A stretch of 64,000 nucleotides of DNA from Leucaena leucocephala (taxonomy: Eukaryota > Streptophyta > Magnoliopsida > Fabales > Fabaceae): contig CM073519.1 of assembly GCA_037074615.1 (NCBI GenBank), positions 30,649,001 through 30,713,000 on the forward strand, in the 5' to 3' direction. The notes under the pieces are model-generated. The model saw nothing but the letters and a program-made list of their open reading frames with translations, was not told the DNA's origin and searched no databases. The position numbers and the translations under genes are program-made. Of the stretch, positions 34,542-46,678 are shown one piece after another. Numbering within the stretch: the first letter of the stretch is position 1; each line of letters starts with the position of its first letter.

Positions 34542-37500
34542 TGCCATATCCCCAAATTTCTTATCTACTATGTATGAAAAGTTTGTATTCAATATATATG
34601 AAATTGTATAAGGAAAATGTTGCAATTTAAGAAATGAAAGGGATTAAATTACAAATAATAGAAAGTTTAAGGACTTAAGTATAATTTAGAAAAGTCCCAA
34701 GGTCTGAAATACAATGTAAAGACAAATTTTGGGTCATGAAGTGTAATTATAAAAAGTTTAAGGGACAAAAATCCAATTTGTCAAAGTTCAAGGGCTAAAT
34801 TGTAATTATGATAAAGTTGTGCCAGAAAAGGCCCAAAACTGTCCAAAAAATGTTATAGTCTAGAATTTTACCAGTAAATAGAGAATGGTAATTGGGCCAT
34901 ACATATTTTTCAGAATTTTGATTTGAGACCCTAGATAATTAGTATGAATTTCTATAGTCCAGAGATTATTACAGTACCCTCTGGATTTTCTAATCAAATA
35001 AAATTTGGTAGAAAATTCCCATCATTAATATAAGAATTTATGAAACTGACAAAATACAAAAATGAATTATGTAGAATTTATAATGGAATTTACAATGGAA
35101 TAATACACTAGATAAATACTTTTTGGATGAGTTTTCTCGGGAATTGAGCCATGAAGGTATTGGACCTATTTAAAGGCTCAAGTTGATATCCCATAGGCCC
35201 AATAAAATACTTGAACAATTATGTTGTTAGTGGCCAGAAAAACCTTTAAAAGTGAGAAATTATGAAAATACCCCTATGTTGTAATACTAAACAAGAAATG
35301 AATGGAGGGAATTTTGGTCATTTAGACATGGTCAAAATGTCAAGGGAGATATAGGAATAATTAATCAGTGTCATTATATGCCCAGATCAGGTGTAAAGAG
35401 GTGGGAAATGACAATTATACCCTTTGGGCTAATATAGTGTAAAATATTAAACCAAGGGTATTTCAGTCAATTTCTAAAGGATGATAAATAGATAAACACT
35501 CAGTCTAACAATGTCAATGGTAGAAAAAAGTTAAACACTAGTTTTCATGACAAAATACATATTCAGAATATTATAAAAATTAGAAACATAAAACAGTCTG
35601 ATTTTTGTAAAACTGATTGAATCAATATCGGATTGGACTAACATTTTTCCTATCAATACTTTCCTATGACTTGCACCAAACTAATCCTTATTTTATGTCA
35701 TGGATGATGTCACTTTTTGGCTTGGTGGCCATCAAATAGTATTTGGATTAATCTTGGCCTTTCATTTCCACCCAAATTTTTCTATCTATACCCTCCATTC
35801 ACATTCCATTTTGGCAGCCTCATGAACCATAGGTGGAACTCTGCCAAAATTAATTTTGAGCTCAAAGAAAGCATACAACTTGGAGCAAAAAGAAAGGCAA
35901 TTAGTTCCTTTGATTTTGGATTTTATTCTAGGAAGTTTGCTTTTAGTTTTAACTTATTTTTATGGTATTTTCCCTTTGGTGTTGCTATTGGACATGCTGC
36001 TCATATGTGGTGGGAATATGAATTTTATATTATAGATAATTTAGACAAGTTTAAACAAGCTAGAATCAAGTAGTATTGGCTTAGAAATCCAAATATACAT
36101 ATAATTAGGGTTTTGTGTTCTTGGCTTCCACTGTACAAAATACTATTTATATGTGAGAATTTCATGATTTTTATACTTTCAATGGGTTTAAAATGGAAAA
36201 TTGTGTGGGGCAAGGTAGAGAAACAAGTAATGGAAGCATTGGAATCAAAATGAGAATTATTGGAAAATAAAATAAGGTGTTTCAGTTCTGTATAGTAGAG
36301 AAGGAAGAAGTTTGAATTTGAAAATTCTAACTTCATATTTGGATTCTACATGAAAAAGTATATGGAAATAAATCATGATAATTTATTTTGTAAAGATGAA
36401 AGTATAAGGCATAAAATGGAACCTAGTGAAAACCTAATATTGAAATGCTTTGAAATTGAGTTGTAACTGGCTATTGTTTTATAATGGCTAGGTTTTGATA
36501 TTTGTTTGAAAAGAATACCATTTCAAGGAGAGCTTGGCAAATATATCTTAAGAGGTAGTAAGAATACCTAACTATAATCTCATGGTTGTTTGACTTTATG
36601 CTTACTTGTTAGTAGTAATTTTTGGTTGAGCTTGTTATGATCTATGATGATAATGTATTGATGGATGCAACTCCTTGCAATAAATGTCATGACAATATAC
36701 ATATTATAGTTTTCTTATGTATGATTATGAAGTAGCTCCCATATCATAATAACATGTTAGGTATTTAATCAAGCATACATAATATTATAGTTTATATAAC
36801 TTGCTATTGGGATTTTCATGAAATCTTATTATTTCCATATGTATAACTATGTTATAGGTGCTGGAACCTCCAAAGTAAAAGGTTAATTGTTGATGGATGA
36901 ACTTGTATTATAAGATAAGTTGGTCATATGACATTATAGGATGCAATAGTACATTATGGGGTTTATGTATTATAAGGTAGTGACCTTATAACTATAGTTT
37001 CAATGACTTAACGTATGAGTTAGGATGTGAAATTTGGCATGAATATAACTAAGATACAAAGATTTAAATGGACACCAAGAATACTCCAATTGGTTAAGTT
37101 TTCAATTTAATATGATTTTTTAAAATTAGAGATAAAATCTCGAATGAGGTAAAATGAGTGTCCAGAGGCAATGTGGTTTATATGCCAATTTCAAATAGAA
37201 AATGAAAGTAGTTTTCCACAAAATTTTATGCACTTAAAGAACACATTTTAAGCTTTAAATACATGTATAACATGCCTCAATTGGATAAGAAATCAAGGAG
37301 AAATGAATTTTTGAATTTAAGGCAAGAAAACTAAAATTTTTAGATTTACTAAATGAACAGTGATTTTCAACTCAAAAAACTATGTTCATCTAGACAATGA
37401 AACTTTAGTTTTATATTTTTCTCTTATAGTTTAATAAAAGAGATTTTATTAGAAATTTGAACAACTTCATTTTTATTTTTCTATATTTAATTATAAATTT

Positions 37501-37651
37501 TCAAAATTGGGTATGTAATATGAAATTATCAAATGAACAGTATCAAACAAATTAATTTTTGAAATTTCACTTTTTCAAGTTAAAGATGTTTTAATTTGGT
37601 TCAAACTACTTTCAATTGAGCAAAACTGAGGAAAAAAATAAGTACACGACA
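34542..37651 (+). mobile_element. Family B gypsy 3' LTR (about 3.1 kb)
   Basis: It starts TGCCATATCCCCAAATTTC directly after an AAAGGGGAGAGAA tract and a CAAGGACAAAATCTATTTT context. The body parallels element A LTRs and the split copy at 9798. The likely end is TAAGTACACGACA at 37639-37651, a decayed form of the family's TAAGGATGTGACA. The last 700 bp are very AT-rich and diverged. ORFs at 35717-36073 and 36025-36336 are LTR shadows. Confidence 0.75.
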
Positions 37652-38539
37652 ATTTTTTTTGTGTTATGATATGTGGATGGTGCATAAACAATCCCATAAA
37701 CTTTTTTTAGGAGTGAAAGTGAGATTGGAGATTAGTCTATTAAGGCTCAAGTTGAATAGTGAAAGTCGTGACTGAGAACTGATAAATTTTGACATTAATC
37801 GATTAGGTAATCCATTAATTTCATCAAATGTGCACATGCAGAGACAAATTAATCGATTAGGTGTTCGAGCAATCTTAATTAATCAAATAGTTAATCAATT
37901 AATTTCAAATAATAACAACATTTAACACTAATTCAACATTGATTAATTGATTAAATAATATTAATCGAATAGTTAATCAATTAATTTTCAAGAAAAACAA
38001 CTTTTAACATGTATTTAGTATCCGTTAATCGATTAGCTGTTCGATTAAATAACATTAATTGAATTCTTAATCAATTAATTTTGAAACAAAACAACTTTTT
38101 AAGGCATTTTCAACTATGATAATTGATTAGGTACTTGATTAATTTTAATTAATGGAACTGTTAATCGATTAATTTTACATTTAAGCACACACATATCCCC
38201 TTTTTAATTGATTAATCGACTAGGTGTCTGATTAATCTTAATTAATGAAACTATTAATCGATTAATTTCACACATTTAACATATATTTCAACAAACATAC
38301 AGTTACCTCCCTCCATTAATCGATTAAGTGTTAGATTAATCCATCCTCTGTTAGCTTATGTTTTTTATTCCAATAATAGAGCATCCTACAAAAATTTAAC
38401 TACACACTCTCAAGCTTAAATTAGCAACTTTAATCATCAAAACATAAGTATTGAACAATTATTTTGAGAATATGAAGGTTGAAGAAAGCTTAAAACAAAA
38501 ACTTTGTAAGTTTATTAAAAGGAATAGAAACCTTACAGC
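37652..38539 (-). mobile_element. SIRE-like LTR region with TTAATCGATTA motifs
   Basis: Region 37790-38345 repeats degenerate ttaatcgatta / attaatcaatta motifs as in 1615-2370. It sits just 3' of the minus-strand copia pol that ends near 38546, where the 3' LTR is expected. No clean LTR terminus or polypurine tract is visible, so the boundaries are approximate. Confidence 0.55.
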
Positions 38540-41500
38540 TCATTGAGATTTACCATTCCCAATTCTCTCATGCTTAGTTGAATTGATCCTGAGCAAGTCC
38601 TTTGGTGAGATATCTGCTAGCTGAAGATGAGTTGGGATGAATTCAACTTTTATGTCTTTATTCTGCACATGATCTCTTATAAAGTGGTATTTGATATCAA
38701 TGTGATTGGTTTGGGAATGAAGTACAAGATTCTTTGACAAACTACTTGTGCTTGTGTTGTCACAAAGAATTGAAATCTTATTCAAATATATTCCCAGATC
38801 TTGAAGTTGTTGTTTGAGCTATAGTACTGTGCACAACAACTCCCAATTACTACATACTCAACTTCTGTTGATGAGATAGCCACCATATATTGCTTCTTAC
38901 TTATCCGTAAAACTAGACAATCACTAAGGAATTCACATTGTCCACTGGTGCTCTTTCTATCTATTTTGTATCATCCATGGTCAGAGTCTGAGTATTCTAC
39001 CAAGTATTCTACTCCTCCTTTGGGAAACCATATCCCAAGGTCAATGGTTCCCAAGAGATATCTGAATATTCTCTTTATAGCTTCAGCATGAGATTCCTTT
39101 AGAGCAGCTTGATATCTTGCACATATTCCTACACTAAATTATATGTCTAGTCTGCTTGCAGTGAGGTATAAAATAGATCTAATCATTCCACGATATTTTA
39201 TAATGTTGAAATCTTCTTCCTTCTCATACTTATCTAACATTGCACTTGTACTCATTGGTGTTAAAATACTTTTGGCTTAATCCAATTCAAACTTTTTCAG
39301 GAGCTCCTTCAAGTACTTTGTTTGCAAGAAGAAGATGCCATTCTTTCATTGTTTGATTTGAAGTCTAAGAAAGAAGTTCAATTCTTCCATCATAGACATT
39401 TCAAATTCTCCTTTCATTATCTTGACAAATTCTTGACAAAGATCCTCATTAGTAGTACCGAATATAATATCATTAACATAAATTTAAACTACTAAAAGGT
39501 CATATTTGTTTCTTTTAATAAACAAAGTATTATCTACTTTTCTCTTTCAAAGCCTTTCTCTATCAGGAACTTGCTAAGACAATCATATCGAGCTCTAGGA
39601 GCTTGTTTTAACTCGTATAATGCTTTCTTAAGTTTGAAAACATGGTTTGGAAAACGATAATCTTCAAAACTAGGAGGTTATTCTACATAGACTTCTTCCA
39701 TTATATACCCATTAAGAAAAGCACTTTTGACATTCATCTGATAGAGTTTAAAATCTTTAATGCAAGTAAAGGCTAAGAGTACTAGTATGGCTTCCAATCT
39801 TACCATTGGAACATAGGTTTCCTCATAATCAATACCTTCTTCTTGATTATAGCCTTTTGCAACTAATCTAGCCTTATTTCTAATGATTACAACAAATTCA
39901 TCAAGTTTATTTTTGAATACCTATTTAGTCCTAGATAATCATAGATACCAAGTCCCAAACTTAATTTCATTCAAATTGATTTAGTTTTTCCTGCATAGCA
40001 ACTATCCATAAATCATATAATAGTGCTTCATCTATGCTAGTGGGTTCAATGTTAGAAATAAATGTAGAAAAGTGCACTTTATTGAACATTTGTCTCTGGG
40101 TTCTTACTCCTTCATCGACTTCATCAATAACTTGATCTAAAGGATTATTTCTATTATGTCAGCAAGCTCTAGGTTGATCTTTTTCTGACTCATTAGGTTG
40201 GTTACCAAGTTGATCAACTAAGTATTTTTGCTCTTTGTTCAATTTTAGTGTTTCAAGACCTTATATGATTTCAGCTTTTTATCTATAGGGTTTGAAATTG
40301 GTTGTGTTTCAGAAAATAATACATGAACAGACTCTTCTATTGTAAAAGTTCTTTTTCTAAAATGCATGTATGCTTTACTACTAAAAGAATAACCAAGAAA
40401 AATACCCTCATCAGATTTAAGATCAAATTTACCCAACTTTTCTTTTATGTTATTGTGGATAAAACATTTACTCTGAAGATCCTCAAATGAGTGAGATTAG
40501 GCTTACGTCCTTTGTAGAGCTCATATGGTGTCTTACTGAGTAGTGGTCTGATGTACACTCTGTTGGATATGTAACTTGTTGTGTTCACAACCTTTGCCTA
40601 GAAAACTTGTGAGACACCCTTGTTATTAAGCATTGCTCTAGCCGTCTCAGTAAGGACTCTATTTTTCCTTTCAATAACTCCATTTTGTTGTGATGTTCTT
40701 GGTACAGAGAAGTTATGATCTATCCCATAATTGTTAAAAATTCAATAAATTCAGTGTTCTCGAATTCTCCCCGTGATTAGTCCTAATAAACACAATAGAA
40801 ATACCTTTCTCATTTTGCACATTTTTGGCAAACATAACAAAAGCATTAAAAGTCTCATCTTTAGATAAAAGAAATAAAGTCTAGGTAAATCTCGAATAGT
40901 TACCAACTATCACTAGAGGATATAAGTTTTCTCTAAAAAAGTTTATTCTTGATAGACCAACAAATCCATATGGAGTAATTGAAGTGGTCTCACAGTTGAG
41001 ACTTCCTTATTTGATTTAAAAGATGGCTTTACTTGTTTTCCTTTTTGACAAGCTTCACAAACAATATTGATTTCAGTTTTAACTTTAGGTAAACCAATTA
41101 CTAAATCTTTCTTAACTAATTTTGAAACCTAATGCATATTTACATGAGCTAATCTCTTGTACTATAATCAACCTTCAAATTTACTAAGAAAGCAGTTTTC
41201 AAGTGAATGTGAATGAATAGAAATAGTATAATAGTTACCATCCCTTGGAGAATGAAGTTTTGCATTCAAGCTTTCATTATTGAGTGGAAGATCTTTCATG
41301 CTTACTATCAGGCATTCCTCTAGGTCAAAAATTATCCAATTGTCTTTATCTGTAGTTTGACTCATACTGAAGAGGTTGTGGCATAATCCTTCTACATAGT
41401 ATACATCTTCCACTTTCACCCCTTCTTTACTACCAACTTCTCCAATCCCAGCAATCTTCCCGGATTAATTTCCTTTGCAGCTTACTTTGCCACCTTCCTT

Positions 41501-42213
41501 ATGATGAAGCTTGAGGAACTTCTCTGTGTCTTTAGCCATATGTCTGGAGCATCCACTATCAATATACAACTTGTTGGTCTTGGATATTTTAAGACAAACC
41601 TTAAACAAAATCATTTGACTTTAGGTACCTAGATTTCCTTGGATCTTTTTTGGTTAGTTTGGATTACCTTGGCTACATAAGTGCCTTTTGAAACCTATTT
41701 CAATGTGCCATAGGGTCAGTTTTTCTTGTGATAACAAGAAACAGTAGAATGACCCTTGTGATTGCAATATGAGAAAAGAGCAAATGTATTTCATGTATGT
41801 ACAGTATGTCTAAATTAATGCAGATATGATTTTTTGCCTAACTTTTTCCCTCTGTGTTTATCTAGATTAGGATCATATCCTATTCTAGACTTATCAGAGA
41901 CACATCTCTAATTTCCAAGTATAACATTGAGCATTTCACTACCTTTACTGAAATTTTTGAGAGTTTTAGTTAACTCTCTATTTTTCTTTTCTAATTTCTC
42001 ACACTTGGCACATTTTGATATAACCTCATGTATCACACTTACCTTTTCTTCTAAACTTTGATTTTTCTTCTTAGAGTTTGCTAACTCTTTTCCTAATTTT
42101 ATGAATTCAGAATGCAATTCATTATATTCAGAAAGTAATTCATTATAAGTAGATTCAACATTTATTACCCTATATGTCTTTGAGTCATTTTCTTCTTGGG
42201 CGACTAAAAACAC
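38540..42213 (-). pseudogene. SIRE-like copia gag-pol relic
   Basis: Read from 42213 downwards. First is a Gag C-terminal coiled-coil segment (ELANSKKKNQSLEEKVS). A zinc-knuckle remnant SYCNHKGHSTVSC near 41760 has lost its first Cys. A protease/pre-integrase region follows (VYYVEGLCHNLFSMSQ), then integrase pieces (CEACQKGKQ near 41055, LLHMDLLVYQE near 40990), reverse transcriptase with YVND instead of YVDD at 39469-39480, and RNase H (DRKSTSGQCEF near 38940, ISSTEVEYVV near 38875, NKDIKVEFIPTHLQLADI near 38615-38670). Stops and frameshifts are numerous. The gene would have made the replication proteins of a Ty1/copia element; this copy is dead. The 5' end of gag is missing at 42213. Confidence 0.88.
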
Positions 42214-43018
42214 AAGAAAATGATATTTTTAATATTTTAATTCTTATAATCAATTAAAGCATAAAGTAAATAAAACTACTAAAATAATGCCTATTAAACA
42301 TGATAAATTCCTTAAAATACATAGAAAATAATATGATAAAATAGGGATTCATCACACACATAAACATGGCTTCTGTTAAACAAGCTTTTCTTTTGTTACT
42401 ACCTCTTTTGATAATTTCTTTCTTTATCAAGAGGTCCTTTGCTGATGAAATCGTTGTGTATTGGAAAATGGCAATGAAAGATCCCTCTTCAATTCTTACA
42501 ATAGTGGAAACTACCAATTTATTAACATAAGTTTCTTGGCCATCGTTGGCAATGGATAAACGCCATAACTAAACCAACTATGATGGCACTACAAGTGCGT
42601 GTGTTGTGCTTAGTACTAAAATCAAAGCTTGCCAGTCCAAAGGTATCAAAGTTCTTTTCTCCCTTGGTGGTGGCTCTGGAGACTACTCTCTTACCTCCAT
42701 CGAGGAGGCCAACCAGCTTGCTAACTACCTCTAGAACAACTTCCTTGGAGTAAGTTCCAGCTTATGGCTCCTAAGTTATGTAGTTTAGACAGCAATGACA
42801 TCGAGGCCAGTAGAGGACAACACTGAGATGAGCTCACTAGAGCTCTAAAGTAGTTAATTTGATGAGTTTATAAAGCCGTAATGTCTATTATAGACTCTCA
42901 CTTGAATACTGACATCAAAATTTGCTTGTTCTACTATATTTGGGTTTAATTTTATAACAATCCTCAATGTATGTATACTACTAGGAACACTAACAATCTT
43001 TTGAGTTCATGGAACCAA

Positions 43019-43023
43019 TGGAA
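43019..43023. repeat. Target-site duplication TGGAA (left)
   Basis: TGGAA at 43019-43023 and 43396-43400 brackets the solo LTR. Removing one copy plus the insert restores the chitinase reading WNQWN-TVEAG. Confidence 0.9.
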
Positions 43024-43395
43024 TGTTGGTGAAATATGTAAAATAATAAAGTATATATATTGAGTTGTGTCCAAGGACACTGTCCTTAAGAGATATTCTA
43101 AAATCCCTCAGTAAATTAGGAAGTGACACTCCCCATGATTAAATGAACTTTTCCTGTAAGGATACAAGGTAACATAATTAGTTAAAGATGATAAAACTCA
43201 GTGGAACAAAATATGTAAAAGGAGAAAGATCTCAACTATAATCTATTTTAATCTTTCATTAACAATCCCTTTTATAGACTATGGAAGGACACGAGATATA
43301 TCTTTTTTACATATGCCCTAAGACCCAAGAGTTATGTCATAAAGACGCTTCTTTCTTTGATACACCTGTACACAATATTTATAATATTTCTAACA
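43024..43395 (+). mobile_element. 372 bp solo LTR within the chitinase pseudogene
   Basis: It starts TGTTGGTGAAATATG and ends AATATTTCTAACA, with the short inverted termini TGTT...AACA and a perfect TGGAA duplication. Length and termini fit a small Ty1/copia LTR. No second LTR or interior is present. It is unrelated to the C1, SIRE-like or gypsy LTRs of the window. The frame of the short ORF at 43281-43505 crosses its right end and is a shadow. Orientation is arbitrary because the termini are symmetric. Confidence 0.88.
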
Positions 43396-43622
43396 TGGAA
43401 CACTGTGGAAGCAGGCTAGGTGTTCTTAGGGATTCCAATGTCTCAAGAGGTTGCCTAAGTGGAGGGTTTATTTCAGCCGATGTGATGTCTTCTCATGATT
43501 TTTGACCATCAAGGGGTCTACTAAGTACAACATGTTATAATTTGGTGTAAATTCAACGATCTCCTAAATGCAATATCTACGCATTAGGAATCAAAGGGAC
43601 AAATACAATTTATAAAAAAGGA

Positions 43623-43625
43623 AAC
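43623..43625. repeat. Target-site duplication AAC (left) of CACTA derivative
   Basis: AAC here and at 44621-44623. Three-base duplications are characteristic of CACTA (En/Spm) transposons. Confidence 0.75.
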
Positions 43626-44620
43626 CACAACTAGAAAATAGATTTTTTATGGCAGTCAAAAGTCACATTTAACGACAATTTTATAAGTGGCATGAATACT
43701 ATTACTTTCATAAGTTGAAGGATTTCATAGTGATTTTGTAACTACTGTGAAAAGTAACTTTTGACGGTGGTTATACTATTAACAGCAGTGAAAAGTCACT
43801 AGGCCAACCACCCACTATTAGCCACCACGACCACTCTTGTTGAAGGCATTATATTAGCCCTGGAGAAGAAGTCAAAGATCTGATTGAGAAGTTAAAAATC
43901 CAGAAGCTTCTGCCATTAAAACTATTTGAGCTCCTTTCGTTAAGGACTGTAAGCTACTACCCACTATGGCCACCCTCATCAAGAGTATCATACTAGATCT
44001 AGAGAAAAAATGGATTTGATTGAGATATTCAAGATTTAAAATAAAGAAGATAGCCCATATAATCTATTATAGTTTATAAACAACAAACGATCGACAAAAA
44101 TAAGAAAAATGAGTAAATGATGAAGGAAATGATGACTTACAGTGAGAACGACGATGACATTAGCGATGGGAGATTAGGCATCAAAAATAGGAGGTAAACA
44201 TTGAACAATCAACTTCATGCAGGTCTATGGTGGTAGGGCAGATGAATGGGACCTCAACAGCTGTGAAAAAGTGAAAGTGAAACTGTAATCACGATAGAGA
44301 TTTTTAAATTTTGGATGACTTCTCACGACAGTTTTATGTAGTAAAACATAAAACCGTCGTGAAAAGTATTTACCGTTGTGTTTATAAAAATTTCGTGATA
44401 ACATTTTTGTCCAACTGACCTATTTTTCTATTGGGTTTGACTTCTTTCCACAGCATTTTTTTTGAGAAAATGCCATTAAAAGTATTTTTCATGGAAATTT
44501 TTTAAAAAACTCTATGAAAAGTTTTTTTAATAGCCAACTTTATATAAAAAATCTACTGCCTTTTTTTACAACATTTTTTTGGATAACCATTGTGAAGTAA
44601 AATTATTTTTTCTAGTAATG
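43626..44620. mobile_element. Non-autonomous CACTA (En/Spm-type) element, 995 bp
   Basis: Left end CACAACTAGAAAATAGATTT; the right end read inward on the other strand is CATTACTAGAAAAAATAATT. Both are variants of the CACTACAAGAAAA family terminus. The 3 bp duplication AAC fits. Subterminal copies of a motif like cgacaattttataa / acaaccgtcgtgaaaagt / gtgaaaagt recur at both ends, as is usual for transposase-binding subterminal repeats. There is no transposase ORF, so it would depend on an autonomous relative. It lies about 45 bp after the last recognisable chitinase sequence. Confidence 0.82.
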
Positions 44621-44623
44621 AAC

Positions 44624-45799
44624 ACTCTACCACCCCAATCTACATGTATAAGGAGATCTAAGGATATTGGATGATCTGAATTTGATTCTTTCATGTATCA
44701 GTAAAAGTAATTATATCTTTTTTAAAAGGAAAAAACAACTATGTCAATATCTAAAGTGTTGCTGTTAAGCTCCAAATAATATGTTGAATTCCAGTGTTGT
44801 TGATGTTAAGGTCCAAATATTACTGCTTATATTTTGTTTTTTGCCCATGATAAAGACTCATTTCTCCTGTGTTAGTCCATCCGGTTCATAATATAGAAAA
44901 TATTTTAGAAACTCTACTTGGTCCAAAATATAGTGAAATGCGTAGTGTTTATATTTTTTAATCATACCTTCCTTAATTTATTTATTATTACTTTATGTAA
45001 TTAGATATGGGTGTTTTAAAGGAGTTAACTACTTAAATGTTGTCAACTTGTTCGTATGGCAAGTGAACAACTTTAACAATTTATTTGGAAATAGCTAATG
45101 AAGCTAGTGGAGTGAATTCGTATGCAAAAGTTGTAAATCACTTGAATGAAGAGCCCTATTAATTTATTTTGACGAGTTTAAAATTTTAAATTAAAAAGTT
45201 ATTGTCCATTGTGATATTATTATGGTAAATAGTTAACAAATAGTAGTATAATGCAAAAGATGTAAATCACATGGAGGGAGAGCTTTATTAATTTATTTTA
45301 ACAAATTTAAAATTTGGAAAAGTAGTTGTGAATTACCATTAAAAGTTGTAAATCACTGATTGTGATCAAAGCTCAATGGTCATTAAACATTTTGGGATCT
45401 AAGGAATAGAGTAGGAGGTGCTTGGGACTTCTCTTTTGTTTTATTTATATATGAGGGGCAATTTGGTCTTTTGGGCAAAAATTAAAATTCCACTTTGTTA
45501 CTCAAGAACCAATTTGGGACTTTTCTTTTTCAAACAAAAGCAACCATATATTCAAGGGAAAATAATTCAATTGTTGAATCAAGAATTATGAACAGAAGTT
45601 TTTTTTATAGATATAAACATGGACCCATAAAGTATAATTAAGAAAAAAAATTGCAGTTAAGTCCATGTAATTAAATTAAAAATTAGTAAGTTTTTTGAAA
45701 ATTGACTTATACTAATAAGTCATTAGAAGATTTTATATAAAAATACATAGGCAAAAGTTTATATTTCTGAATTTGATGTAAATATGGTAAGAGAACTTT
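44624..45799. other. Unassigned AT-rich intergenic stretch with one tandem duplication
   Basis: No ORF above noise and no match to the other repeat families of the window. The one structure is a duplicated segment of about 65 bp (gcaaaagttgtaaatcact... to ...tttaaaatttt) near 45123-45188 and 45253-45318, about 130 bp apart. A third short echo, aaagttgtaaatcactgat, lies at 45341. Confidence 0.6.
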
Positions 45800-46590
45800 C
45801 ACTATTACAAAAAAACTTTTTATGATGGTTAAATGCGAGTTTTCATGTCGGTTATAGGAGGGACGTAAAATCGAATGACATTGTTTGTGTTAAAAATTTA
45901 AATCAGTTATATCAGTGACATAAAAAAAGTTCTTTTTAGGTCTGTTAAAATTTAACCTATGTGGAATTTTTTTTTAAAAAAATGCATGAACAATTTTAGG
46001 ATGGTCATCATAATCATACAAGCATTGTATAAAAATTTAGAACACAATTAAAATGTAAAAATATAATCAGATCCAAAGCGTTTTTTATGATCTAACATGC
46101 GAACCTTTAGAAGCGTCGTTTACGCCAGAGAAGATGAAATCTAGGAGTTCAGAACCTTAGAGTGAACCATATCTGAAAGAAACCCTGATGCAACTAGAAA
46201 CGATGGAGAAGGAGATCTGATGGTAAGGGTGTCGCAAATATCATCCTTGAACTAAGAGTGTCGAACCTTTGATCCAAATAAGATCGATACGATGGGCGAT
46301 CTTGTAACCTGAGAACAATAGCGACACTGGTTTAAGCGAGTGAGTGAGAAATGATCAGTGATCTCGTAGGACAGAGTGTGAGTCAAGAGTAGTGGAGCAT
46401 GCGGCAATGGTTTGAATTGAGCGAACGAGGAAGGAAAAACGAAAAGATGGTTTGAGAAGAAAAGAAAACGTTGGATTAAAAATGTCAACGGTTATGATGG
46501 TGATCCGTGGGCTTATTTTTTTAAATTTTGATAGGGTTACTACGTCGGTCATTAATATAACTAACGTAGATTTTAATTGATTGTGGAGAA
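45800..46590. mobile_element. Possible CACTA-like element, one end recognised
   Basis: CACTATTACAAAAAAACTTT at 45800 looks like a CACTA terminus. Subterminal-type motifs tcggttataggagggacgt near 45848 and tcggtcattaatataactaacg near 46540 are in similar form. No matching right terminus or 3 bp duplication was found, so the right boundary is a guess. The GC-richer middle (46080-46490) has small overlapping minus-strand ORFs with no recognisable domain. Confidence 0.45.
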
Positions 46591-46678
46591 AATTATGGAG
46601 AAATCATGGAGTTAAAGAGAGCCATCTAAAAGAAAAGATTATGGAGAAAATCGTGAAAAGCATCACAATATTATTTAC

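Larger units (their letters stand above)
42366..43580 (+). pseudogene. Class III (GH18) chitinase pseudogene
   Basis: ATG at 42366 opens a signal-peptide-like hydrophobic start (FLLLLPLLIISFF), then EIVVYW, the usual first strand of class III chitinases. IKACQSKGIKVLFSLGGGSG near 42625-42685 and EANQLANYL follow. The catalytic DxxDxDxE site is reduced to LDSNDIE (42785-42805), missing two residues. Later pieces are HLNTDIK near 42900, FYNNPQCMYTT near 42950-42985, SSWNQWN, then after a solo LTR VFLGIPMSQEVA and SGGFISADVMSSHD (to about 43500) and VIIWCKFND near 43530-43560. At least five stops and several frameshifts are present. Family members hydrolyse chitin and are often secreted for defence or stored. 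The reading is collinear over the whole protein, so this is a dead gene, not a chance match. No introns are evident. Confidence 0.9.

Noticed and set aside
43016..43393. 8 bp duplication CATGGAAC suggesting a hAT insertion in the chitinase
   Set aside because: Ends chosen that way show no inverted repeat. Ends at 43024-43395 give TGTT...AACA and a perfect 5 bp TGGAA duplication, which fits an LTR better.
46252..46552. Overlapping minus-strand ORFs in a GC-richer patch
   Set aside because: Two overlapping frames with no recognisable motif, inside a probable CACTA-like element; not enough to call a gene.
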